Source: Parapedobacter soli (GTDB lineage: Bacteria > Bacteroidota > Bacteroidia > Sphingobacteriales > Sphingobacteriaceae). Taken from it: a stretch of 64,000 bases of DNA. The position numbers and the translations under genes are program-made. The notes under the pieces were generated by a model. It saw only the letters and a list, made by a program, of their open reading frames with translations, was not told the origin of the DNA and made no database searches. Every line of letters starts with the position of its first letter. Positions within the stretch are counted from its first letter, which is position 1. Where the stretch lies: positions 48,562-112,561 of the forward strand of contig NZ_JAMXAY010000009.1 in NCBI RefSeq assembly GCF_025460835.1, in the 5' to 3' direction. This document shows positions 8,444 through 15,579 of this stretch, piece by piece.

Positions 8444-8459
8444 GAGTAGGATAATCATT

Positions 8460-8741
8460 ATGGATATTTTCGACTTCAAAGACTCGTTAAAACACGACGC
8501 CCCACCTATTGGCCTCACCGTGCAATTAGAGGCGCTGTGGTATGATGGCAAAGGCGATTGGGAACGGGCCCATGAGCTGGTAAACGATTTGGACGACCGG
8601 CAGTCAGCCCATGTGCACGCCTACCTCCATCGCAAGGAGGGTGACCTGTGGAATGCCGATTACTGGTACCGGCGGGCGAAGCGCCAGCGGTTTAGCGGCA
8701 CATTGGAGGAAGAATGGGAAGAACTAGTTAAAATCATGTAG
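8460..8741 (+). CDS. Conserved hypothetical protein, 93 residues
   Basis: A small soluble protein, rich in Trp, Tyr and His, with no signal peptide or membrane helix. The middle part (LEALWYDGKGDWERAHEL and VHAYLHRKEGDLWNADYWYR) resembles a helical, TPR-like family seen in many bacteria and of unknown function. It is the only plus-strand gene inside the cbb3 island. Its last 8 bases (8734-8741) overlap the end of ccoS on the other strand. A -7 box lies 17 bases upstream. Function not assigned. Confidence 0.75.
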   Translation: MDIFDFKDSLKHDAPPIGLTVQLEALWYDGKGDWERAHELVNDLDDRQSAHVHAYLHRKEGDLWNADYWYRRAKRQRFSGTLEEEWEELVKIM

Positions 8742-8916
8742 CCCGGTCCTGTCCTTCTTCCGCCTCCGCATTTTCCACCTCATCATCAAACAGCATCCGG
8801 ATAGACGGTGTGTATGTATCGTCGTGCTGGCCGGTTTTATTGGCCCAAAAGAAAGCAGCCAGGAAAATCAGGGCTATAAACACACTGCAACCGATAAGAA
8901 AGAAAATAGCGCTCAT
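8734..8916 (-). CDS. ccoS: cbb3-type cytochrome oxidase assembly protein CcoS
   Basis: A 60-residue protein with an N-terminal membrane helix (IFFLIGCSVFIALIFLAAFF) followed by a short acidic tail, typical of CcoS/FixS, which is needed for cofactor insertion into cbb3 oxidase. The ATG overlaps the end of ccoI by four bases (ATGA), the standard arrangement for ccoI-ccoS. The 3' end overlaps the convergent 93-residue gene by 8 bases. Confidence 0.92.
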   Translation of the reverse strand: MSAIFFLIGCSVFIALIFLAAFFWANKTGQHDDTYTPSIRMLFDDEVENAEAEEGQDRAT

Positions 8917-11327
8917 GATACATTGTGGGTTAATTGTCTTTTTGTCGCAAATATACGGGTGGCCACCGTGGTAAACCCGATGATGGTAACAGTACTCAAC
9001 GGCATCAGTATAGCGGCAAACAGGGGAGACATCGTGCCCATAACCGCGAAGCTCAACCCCACCGCATTATAGACCAGGGAAATACCGAAACTCATATGGA
9101 TGACCTTCCGCACATCTTTCGCAAACCCGAAGAAGCGCGGGAGCAAACCGAATGAGCGGCCATCCAGTACGGCATCGCAGCCCGGCGAGAAGTTATTGAT
9201 ATCGTCGCTCACGGCGACCCCCAAATTAGCTTGCTTCAATGCTCCGGCGTCGTTAAGTCCATCGCCGAACATGCACACCGCCCCACCTTGCGCCTGCAAT
9301 GAACGGATATATTCCAGCTTTTCGATAGGCAACCGATTAAACAGCAATTCTGAGGTACCGGGGAAAACGGCTCGTAACTCCTCCCTATCTTTGTCATGAT
9401 CGCCAGAAATCAGGTTAAGTGCATAATCATTCCCCAAACTATCGATCACCGCTTTTAGTTGCGGCCGCCACGGTTGCGTAGCCACAAAGCAGCCCCGCAC
9501 CTCGCCATCGATAGCTACATAGACACGGCTACCCCGTGCCGTGCCACTGGTTGTATCGGTTATGCCGACAAACATCCCGCTGCCCAGACGCACATTGCGG
9601 CCTGACACAGTGGCCTCGATGCCTTTGCCTGTTACCTCCCGGAAATCCACGGCACCCATCGGGGTCACCACTCCGGCCCAATTGACCAATTCGCGACTCA
9701 GCGGGTGGCTGGAGTTTTGCGCTACCGCCACCACCATAGCCAGTTCGGTCGGTGTCAGCTCACCATCGAAATGGATCCGGGACGCATTGGGCGAGGAGAT
9801 GGTGCCCGTTTTGTCAAACACCAGGCAGTCGATTGCCGCCAACTGTTCGATGGCTGCCGTATTTTTGATGTAAAAATGGTTGCGGTCGAAGATACTCAGG
9901 GCCGCAGATAAGGTAAAAGGCCCGCTCAGCGCCAACGCACACGGGCAGCCGATAATCAGAACGGCGGTGAACGCCCCCCAAGCTTTTACAGGGTCGCCCT
10001 GGAAAAACCAATACGCCATGGCCGAAATGGCAATGGTGAGCAATGCTACCGTAAAATACCGGCTCACCACGTTGCTGAATGTACGGAATTTCCGCTCATA
10101 AGGCTTAAAAGCGTCGTTGTTCCACAGCTGCGTCAGGTAGCTTTGCGACACCGCCTTCACCACCTCCAGCTCGATGGCTCCGCCGAGCTGCCGCCCTCCG
10201 GCATAGATGATTTCCCCCAGTACTTTGGACACGGGTTCGGACTCTCCGGTGACGAAACTGAAATCGATGTTGGCATCTCCTTTCAGGAGGATGGCATCGG
10301 CGGGAACGATTTCACCATTGCGGACAAGCAACCGGTCGCCGACACGGATATCTGCCAAAGGGACGGGTTTCCTATTGTCTTCTATGATACGCGTTACGGC
10401 AACGGGGAAATATGAGCGGTAATCGCGCTCAAACGATATGTGGTGGTAGGTACGTTGCTGCACCCACCGGCCCACCAGCAGGAAGAACACCAGCCCGCAG
10501 AGGGTGTCGGCAAATCCGGGGCCACTGCCGGTAAAGACTTCCCAACCCGTGCGGATAAACAGCACGGCAATGCCGAGTGCCAGCGGTACATCGAGATTGA
10601 GCCGGCGGTGGCGAAGGCTTTGCCAAGCCGACGTAAAGTAATCCCGCCCGCTATAGAGCAACACCGGCAGTGAGAAGGCGAAATTCATCCACCCGAAGAA
10701 CATCGAGTATTTAGCCTCAAAAGCAGCCATTCCGAAATACTCGGGGAAGCTCAGCATCATGGAGTTTCCAAAACAGAACCCGGCAACGGCGATTTTGGCA
10801 ATCAGTCCTTTCTGCGAAAATTTGCGCCCGGCCTTCACCACGTCCTGCAACGTGATCTTAGGCGCATAGCCGAGGTCGTCCAATAGCTCAACCAGTCCGC
10901 GTATGGATAGCTCCTGGTGCTTGATCGTGATATTGACGTGTTTTTTCATGAAATCAGTCTGCGATCTCACAATGGCAGGATTCAGCTTATAAAGGTGTTC
11001 GAGCAGCCATATACAGGAGCTGCAGTGGATGGCTGGGATGTAGAAAGTGACGACGGTTAGTCCATCGTTTTTGAAATCGATAAGTTTGTCGGCGATTGCC
11101 GCCTCATCGAGGTATTCGTACCGCTCGCTATGTTCCGCCTTCTTCTTTCCAGGGTGGTTATTGTAGCGGTAGTATTGATGCATGTTGTTACCGCTCAGTA
11201 TGCGGTATACACTTTGGCATCCGAGGCAACAAAAGGTATGGCCATCGGTCTCGTAGACCTCGTGCAAAACGGCATCTCCGCAATGGAAACATCTTGTATT
11301 TCTCGACGCTTTGGTCTCTAAAGCCAT
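8913..11327 (-). CDS. ccoI: Copper-translocating P-type ATPase CcoI/FixI
   Basis: An 804-residue P1B ATPase that exports copper for cbb3 oxidase assembly. In order: an N-terminal Cys-rich segment (CFHCGDAVLHE and CCLGCQ, residues ~16-40), a heavy-metal-associated domain with HCSSC (~100), membrane helices from ~170, the actuator domain with TGESEP, the CPC motif in IGCPCALALSG (~460), the phosphorylation motif DKTGT (~505), and the hinge GDGLNDAGAL. Length and order fit CcoI rather than the general CopA. It is followed by ccoS with a 4-base overlap and preceded by hemN after 13 bases. Confidence 0.96.
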   Translation of the reverse strand: MALETKASRNTRCFHCGDAVLHEVYETDGHTFCCLGCQSVYRILSGNNMHQYYRYNNHPGKKKAEHSERYEYLDEAAIADKLIDFKNDGLTVVTFYIPAIHCSSCIWLLEHLYKLNPAIVRSQTDFMKKHVNITIKHQELSIRGLVELLDDLGYAPKITLQDVVKAGRKFSQKGLIAKIAVAGFCFGNSMMLSFPEYFGMAAFEAKYSMFFGWMNFAFSLPVLLYSGRDYFTSAWQSLRHRRLNLDVPLALGIAVLFIRTGWEVFTGSGPGFADTLCGLVFFLLVGRWVQQRTYHHISFERDYRSYFPVAVTRIIEDNRKPVPLADIRVGDRLLVRNGEIVPADAILLKGDANIDFSFVTGESEPVSKVLGEIIYAGGRQLGGAIELEVVKAVSQSYLTQLWNNDAFKPYERKFRTFSNVVSRYFTVALLTIAISAMAYWFFQGDPVKAWGAFTAVLIIGCPCALALSGPFTLSAALSIFDRNHFYIKNTAAIEQLAAIDCLVFDKTGTISSPNASRIHFDGELTPTELAMVVAVAQNSSHPLSRELVNWAGVVTPMGAVDFREVTGKGIEATVSGRNVRLGSGMFVGITDTTSGTARGSRVYVAIDGEVRGCFVATQPWRPQLKAVIDSLGNDYALNLISGDHDKDREELRAVFPGTSELLFNRLPIEKLEYIRSLQAQGGAVCMFGDGLNDAGALKQANLGVAVSDDINNFSPGCDAVLDGRSFGLLPRFFGFAKDVRKVIHMSFGISLVYNAVGLSFAVMGTMSPLFAAILMPLSTVTIIGFTTVATRIFATKRQLTHNVS

Positions 11328-11340
11328 CTGATATCAGGTA

Positions 11341-12711
11341 TTAAACAGCACTGCTGAACAACGGTTCTGTGTATTGCTTTTCGTGGAGGCGTATATCGAA
11401 CGCCATGCAGATATTGCGCAAGAATGACGACCCCGTGGCCGTCACTGAGATATGCATATCGTCGACCACCACCAAGCCATCGGCCACCAATGGCTTCAGG
11501 CGCCGCAGTATTGGCTCGGCGTGTTCCATGGATACATCTAGCGTGGTACGGCCCCGGCACATGAGGTCGAGGACATGCTTCCGGATCTGCAGGTCCAAAC
11601 TGGAAAGCACATGCCCTTTGAACACGGGGAGCTCTCCCCTATCCACCCTCGATTGGTACGCTTCGACGGTCTTTTCATTCTGTGCGAAAGCCGTCCATGA
11701 ATCGCTGATGGATGATACGCCAAGTCCGATAAGCAGCGGTGAATACCTATCGGTATAACCCATGAAGTTGCGGTGCAGCCCGCCGGTTGCTGCGGCAATG
11801 CAGAGGGCATCCTGTGGTGTTGCGAAGTGGTCCATCCCGATATCCTGGTAACCTGCATCGGTGATCAGGGCTTTGCCGAGGCTATAGAGTGCGAGTTTCT
11901 CTTTGCCCTTGGGGATATCGGCTTCGGTATAATGGCGCTGGCCGGGCTGCATCCACGGCACGTGGGCATAGCTATAGAAGGATATCCGATCGGGCAGCAT
12001 GGCGAGCGATTTCGTGACGGTGGCCTGCACGCTTTGCAACGTTTGCAGGGGCAGGCCATAGATCAGGTCGAAGTTGATGGAAGTATAGCCGATGCGGCGG
12101 GCGTCTAACATCACCCGCTGCACATCGGCTTCGGTTTGCCACCGGTTGATAACACGCTGCACCTTCGGGTCAAAATCCTGTATACCCAAGCTAAGCCGCC
12201 TGAAGCCTGCATCAAAAAGTGTTTCCAGATGGGCTTCGGTAGTATTTGCCGGATGGGCCTCGAAAGAAAACGATGGGTTTGGCAATACGTTGCACCCCCC
12301 CAGCAGTCCATCCATGAGCCGCTGGAGCTGCACCGGGCTGAAGAAGGTGGGCGTGCCGCCTCCGAGGTGTATTTCGCTGATCGGTACGTCTGCGGGGCCG
12401 AGCAACCTGCGATACAACTGCCATTCGGCCAGTACGGCGTCTATATATGGTGCTTCCACACCATGGTTTTTCGTGATACGTTTATTGCAGCCGCAATAGG
12501 TGCATAGGCTCTCACAGAAAGGGAGGTGCACATACAGCGCCACACCTTGCGCCGACGATGCCGATAACCGTGCCCGCACATGGTCGGTCCAACGGCTGGT
12601 ATCCCATGTCGTCTCGTCCCAGTACGGCACGGTGGGGTAGCTGGTGTACCTCGGTGCTGCCACATTATAGCGTGCTATCAGTTCTGCAATATCAGTTTCC
12701 CGTTCTACCAT
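11341..12711 (-). CDS. hemN: Oxygen-independent coproporphyrinogen III oxidase
   Basis: A radical SAM enzyme of haem synthesis that converts coproporphyrinogen III to protoporphyrinogen IX without oxygen. The cluster motif is CESLCTYCGC (CX3CX2CXC), preceded by the family signature APRYTSYPT, and a HemN C-terminal domain follows. The start at 12711 (MVERETDIAEL) places 13 residues before the RYN motif, as in other HemN proteins; an ATG four codons upstream (12723) is also possible. Either start lies inside the end of the preceding gene, indicating translational coupling. Clustering with ccoI and ccoS suggests joint induction at low oxygen. Confidence 0.95.
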   Translation of the reverse strand: MVERETDIAELIARYNVAAPRYTSYPTVPYWDETTWDTSRWTDHVRARLSASSAQGVALYVHLPFCESLCTYCGCNKRITKNHGVEAPYIDAVLAEWQLYRRLLGPADVPISEIHLGGGTPTFFSPVQLQRLMDGLLGGCNVLPNPSFSFEAHPANTTEAHLETLFDAGFRRLSLGIQDFDPKVQRVINRWQTEADVQRVMLDARRIGYTSINFDLIYGLPLQTLQSVQATVTKSLAMLPDRISFYSYAHVPWMQPGQRHYTEADIPKGKEKLALYSLGKALITDAGYQDIGMDHFATPQDALCIAAATGGLHRNFMGYTDRYSPLLIGLGVSSISDSWTAFAQNEKTVEAYQSRVDRGELPVFKGHVLSSLDLQIRKHVLDLMCRGRTTLDVSMEHAEPILRRLKPLVADGLVVVDDMHISVTATGSSFLRNICMAFDIRLHEKQYTEPLFSSAV

Positions 12712-13171
12712 ATTGATAATCATTGACTATGCGGCGATCGCCCCCCGCTTTCACTTTTTTTTTATCCATTTCACACACCTTTTGGCAGCAGCAAGCTTCG
12801 CCCACACACTTCCCAGCCCCCCAGGCATTCAGATTGCGTATCGTCTGCTTGGCGAGATTCGGAACCGATTGGTCCTCATCCGGTACGTTAGCGATTTTGA
12901 AATCCATGCGTGTTGCCTCACCCAGATCGATATGTGTGGTAATCTTGGACCGGGTGATGATCTTGGTTACTCCGGCGTGCTTCAATTCCCATAGCATCTC
13001 GCGGTCCAATATATCGTATGGTGAGATGATCACTGCTTCTTTCCCCAAGGCATACGACACTGTTCTGGCATTCAATTCATTGGAGATCAATGTCAAATCG
13101 TGTCTCTTCCCATTAGCTATTGCCAAGCATTCTTTTTCTTCTGGCTTTATATTGTAAGCGATTGCTTTCAT
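12692..13171 (-). CDS. D-lactate-dehydrogenase-like N-terminal half with Cys-rich tail
   Basis: A 159-residue soluble protein. Residues 1-115 resemble the substrate-binding half of D-2-hydroxyacid dehydrogenases such as LdhA, notably the region LKHAGVTKIITRS...HIDLGEATRMDFKIANVPDED. The NAD-binding domain and the catalytic Arg/Glu/His are absent. Instead the chain ends with a cysteine cluster, CX4CCCX3C at residues 122-133, and a basic tail. This is unlikely to be an active dehydrogenase; a metal- or redox-binding role is possible but unproven. It is first in the run leading to hemN, ccoI and ccoS and overlaps hemN. The start at 13171 follows a good promoter box by about 50 bases. Confidence 0.85.
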   Translation of the reverse strand: MKAIAYNIKPEEKECLAIANGKRHDLTLISNELNARTVSYALGKEAVIISPYDILDREMLWELKHAGVTKIITRSKITTHIDLGEATRMDFKIANVPDEDQSVPNLAKQTIRNLNAWGAGKCVGEACCCQKVCEMDKKKVKAGGDRRIVNDYQYGRTGN

Positions 13172-13221
13172 CCGTACGTATGCGTATCACTAGGTAAATA
13201 ATTTCCCTTGTTCATTATTTC

Positions 13222-13252
13222 CAAAGCTACAACGGTACGTTGCCGGCGGCAA
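13222..13252 (-). promoter_or_regulatory. Promoter of the hemN-ccoI-ccoS operon (TAGCTTTG with upstream TTG)
   Basis: On the minus strand TAGCTTTG (13229-13222) is a perfect TAnnTTTG box, with TTG 20 bases upstream (13252-13250). It predicts a transcription start near 13216 and a leader of about 45 bases. Confidence 0.6.
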
Positions 13253-13259
13253 TGCATGG

Positions 13260-13279
13260 TGTCAGTCTAAAAAGTGACA
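13260..13279. promoter_or_regulatory. Inverted repeat TGTCA-N10-TGACA upstream of the hemN operon promoter
   Basis: A 20-bp imperfect palindrome with the same TGTCA half-sites as the one upstream of ccoN but a 10-bp instead of a 6-bp spacer. It lies just upstream of the -33 element of the promoter at 13222-13252, a natural place for an activator. Whether both sites bind the same protein is uncertain because of the different spacing. Confidence 0.35.
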
Positions 13280-13316
13280 TCGGTTACTTCTTACACTGGT
13301 GCGGATGTAGGCGTGG

Positions 13317-14387
13317 TTATTGTTTGATATGCTGCAATTTATTGATGGAGAGGATCCGGATTGCGTTTCCTTCCTTCGCGATGAGTTTTTCGTCTTTGAA
13401 GTCGGCAAGCATACGGCTGATGGTTTCGTTGGCCGTGCCGGCCAGCGATGCCAGGTCATCGCGCGATATACGGATGAGGCATTCGTCGTCCGTGGCACCT
13501 GCGAGTGTCTTCTCGGCCACGTGGATGAGTGCGTTGGCTACGCGCTTCCGAACCGAATCGTATGCGAAAGCCAGCAATTGGACTTCCTTACCGCGGATAT
13601 TGCCCGAGAGCAGCTTGATGAATTTATTGGCTATCCCGGGCTTCCGGTAAAGTAATTCAAAGAAATTGTCACGGTCTACCAATGCCAACTCAGTGTCTTC
13701 CAGAGCTTCGGCATTGTCTGTATAACGTTGTTGGAGCAGCAATGCCCCATAACCGAAAAATGAGTTATCCACATGGATATCGGTAGCCAGCTCCCGACCA
13801 TCCAAATAATGCAGGAAACGGCGCACTTTGCCTTTCTTCACGAAATACACATACAGTGGTGTATCCCCCTCTTGGTAGATGAATTGCTTTTTCTTATAGG
13901 TTTTAGTCCGGGAGCGCTGGACGAGCTCCTGCAAGAGGGTGTCTTGCTCTTCCTCGCTTAGGCGGAGGTCCTTGTTGATTTCCTTTTCCGGGCCCAGTTG
14001 CTTACGTTTCTTCAGCCGGGTTTCTATGGCGTTGAGCAGTTCGATATCATCAAAAGGCTTGGTCAGGTAGTCATCTGCACCCAGTTCCATCGCTTTCCGC
14101 ATATCTGCGCGCTCGGCCTTTGCCGTTAGGAAAATAAAAGGTATGGTGGCGGCCTGCGGGTGCTTGGACAACATATACAGCACGCCATATCCATCCAGCT
14201 CGGGCATCATGATATCGCACAGGATAACACTGGGTAAGTGCTTGATGGCCAGCTCCACCCCCGTTTTCCCTTCGGGGGCTTCAAAAACCTGATAACCCGT
14301 CAGCTCCAGGATTTCCTTCGTGCTTTCACGGATATCGTCGTTATCCTCGATAATGAGTACGGTTGTTTGTTTAGTTGCTGTTGACAT
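13317..14387 (-). CDS. Response regulator with CRP/FNR output (REC-cNMP-HTH fusion)
   Basis: A 356-residue regulator combining a receiver domain (residues ~8-125, phosphoacceptor Asp58 in LCDIMMP, Lys in LTKPF) with a CRP-type beta-barrel (~160-270) and a winged helix. The recognition helix carries ETISR (Glu321 to Arg325), the FNR-type signature. The N-terminal cysteines that bind the FNR iron-sulfur cluster are absent, so oxygen sensing should come through phosphorylation. Its gene overlaps that of the FixL-like kinase by 17 bases. It thus looks like FixJ and FixK merged into one protein. Likely targets are the adjacent hemN and cco units (inference). Confidence 0.93.
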   Translation of the reverse strand: MSTATKQTTVLIIEDNDDIRESTKEILELTGYQVFEAPEGKTGVELAIKHLPSVILCDIMMPELDGYGVLYMLSKHPQAATIPFIFLTAKAERADMRKAMELGADDYLTKPFDDIELLNAIETRLKKRKQLGPEKEINKDLRLSEEEQDTLLQELVQRSRTKTYKKKQFIYQEGDTPLYVYFVKKGKVRRFLHYLDGRELATDIHVDNSFFGYGALLLQQRYTDNAEALEDTELALVDRDNFFELLYRKPGIANKFIKLLSGNIRGKEVQLLAFAYDSVRKRVANALIHVAEKTLAGATDDECLIRISRDDLASLAGTANETISRMLADFKDEKLIAKEGNAIRILSINKLQHIKQ

Positions 14388-15576
14388 GGCTGGTATTGTG
14401 GAATGTAAGCGTAAACACGGTTCCTTTGTCCTGCGCGCTCTGGCACGTGACCTCCCCCCCCATCAGCGACACGTACCGCCTCACGATATTGAGGCCTAAG
14501 CCGGTGCCCGGGATGTTGCCCGTGTTATGCGCACGGAAAAACGGCTCAAACAGGCTCTTCTGGTCTTCTGCCGGGATCCCGATGCCGTCGTCTTTGACTA
14601 CAATCTGGCATGTATCGCCATTGATCTCGGTATTGAACTCGATAAAGGTGTTCTCACCTGAATATTTGATTGCATTGGATATCAAATTGATGACACTGTT
14701 TTTGAGTAAGTTGGCATCCAGTTTAAATTTGCCCTCCGACCCGGTGTGTTGGTATACAATATGCTGGTTTGCCTTACATATCAGCTGCATTTCTTCGGTA
14801 ATTTCTTCGGCCACTTCCACGAGATTAATCTCTTCGTTGTCGGCGAGTACCTTCCCGGCCTCAAGCCGTTCCAGCGACAGGAAATCGTTCAGGATGCTGG
14901 TAAGCAACTGTACCGAACCTTTTATCCGGCCTGTATGTTTCAACACATTGGGCAAGTCGGGCTTTGCTGCATATTTTTCTATCAGTGAGGCCGAAAGCTG
15001 GACCGCGCTGAGGGGTGTGCGGAATTCGTGGGATGCCATGGACACGAAGCGCGATTTGAGTTGGTTGAGCTCCTTCTCCTTCTCCAGCGATTGGCTGACG
15101 TCAGCCTTAGTCTTTTCGAGCTCAGACACCAATTTAATCAGGTCTTTGGTCCGGTTGCTCACCGTCGCCTCCAGCTCTTCCATGTGGTGCAGCAGTTTCT
15201 CTTCAGCCTCCTTTTCTTTCGAGAGGTCGTGCACGAACCCGGTGAACGCGATTTTATTTTCGTAGTGCACCTCACTTACCGCAAGCCGGAATGGGAATGT
15301 TGTCCCATCTTTACGCAAGCCCCGTACCTCCCTGCCTATACCGATTATTTTTTTCACACCGGTGGTGAGGTAGTTGTGGATGTACTGGTCGTGCCGGCTT
15401 TGGTCGGGCTCGGGCATCAGCATCGATACGTTGTTGCCGATTACCTCTGCCGCTTCATAGCCGAAAAGTTTGGAGGCTGCCGGGTTTATGGAATCCACGA
15501 TGCCGTGCTGGTCGATCGTGATGATCCCATCGATGGCATTTTCGATAATAGCCTTGAGTAACCGGGAGGTATCCAT
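14371..15576 (-). CDS. FixL-like haem-PAS sensor histidine kinase
   Basis: A 401-residue soluble kinase: PAS domain (residues ~3-120), coiled coil (~120-175), HisKA with His183 in SHEFRTP, and HATPase with the N box (ISNAIKYS), DDGIGIP and GTGLGL. The PAS core closely follows rhizobial FixL: His62 matches the proximal haem ligand (Bradyrhizobium His200) and Arg82 in IIGIGRE matches the oxygen-responsive Arg220; the RKDGTTFP strand is also shared. Arg206 of FixL is Asn68 here. No membrane helices are present, as in B. japonicum FixL. Haem binding is inferred. The ATG lies 3 bases after the stop codon of ettA, and the regulator gene overlaps the 3' end. Confidence 0.93.
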   Translation of the reverse strand: MDTSRLLKAIIENAIDGIITIDQHGIVDSINPAASKLFGYEAAEVIGNNVSMLMPEPDQSRHDQYIHNYLTTGVKKIIGIGREVRGLRKDGTTFPFRLAVSEVHYENKIAFTGFVHDLSKEKEAEEKLLHHMEELEATVSNRTKDLIKLVSELEKTKADVSQSLEKEKELNQLKSRFVSMASHEFRTPLSAVQLSASLIEKYAAKPDLPNVLKHTGRIKGSVQLLTSILNDFLSLERLEAGKVLADNEEINLVEVAEEITEEMQLICKANQHIVYQHTGSEGKFKLDANLLKNSVINLISNAIKYSGENTFIEFNTEINGDTCQIVVKDDGIGIPAEDQKSLFEPFFRAHNTGNIPGTGLGLNIVRRYVSLMGGEVTCQSAQDKGTVFTLTFHNTSHVNSN

Positions 15577-15579
15577 CTA

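Larger units (their letters stand above)
8152..8459. other. Divergent control region between ccoN and the 93-residue protein gene
   Basis: This 308-bp gene-free stretch holds, from left to right, a weak -7 box for ccoN on the minus strand (8174-8181), a TGTCA-N6-TGACA palindrome, a four-copy 11-bp direct-repeat array, a 7-bp inverted repeat, three further ATCGG motifs spaced 11 bp apart, and a TAnnTTTG promoter box for the plus-strand gene. No open frame in it looks coding. Confidence 0.7.

Noticed and set aside
12692..13171. Pseudogene of ldhA
   Set aside because: The frame is intact, the tail is not dehydrogenase sequence but a distinct cysteine cluster, and the end overlaps hemN; nothing downstream resembles the lost domain.
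13317..14387. Direct oxygen sensing by the FNR-like regulator
   Set aside because: Only two cysteines are seen (Cys57 beside the phosphoacceptor and one before the HTH), not the four-cysteine set needed for an FNR cluster.
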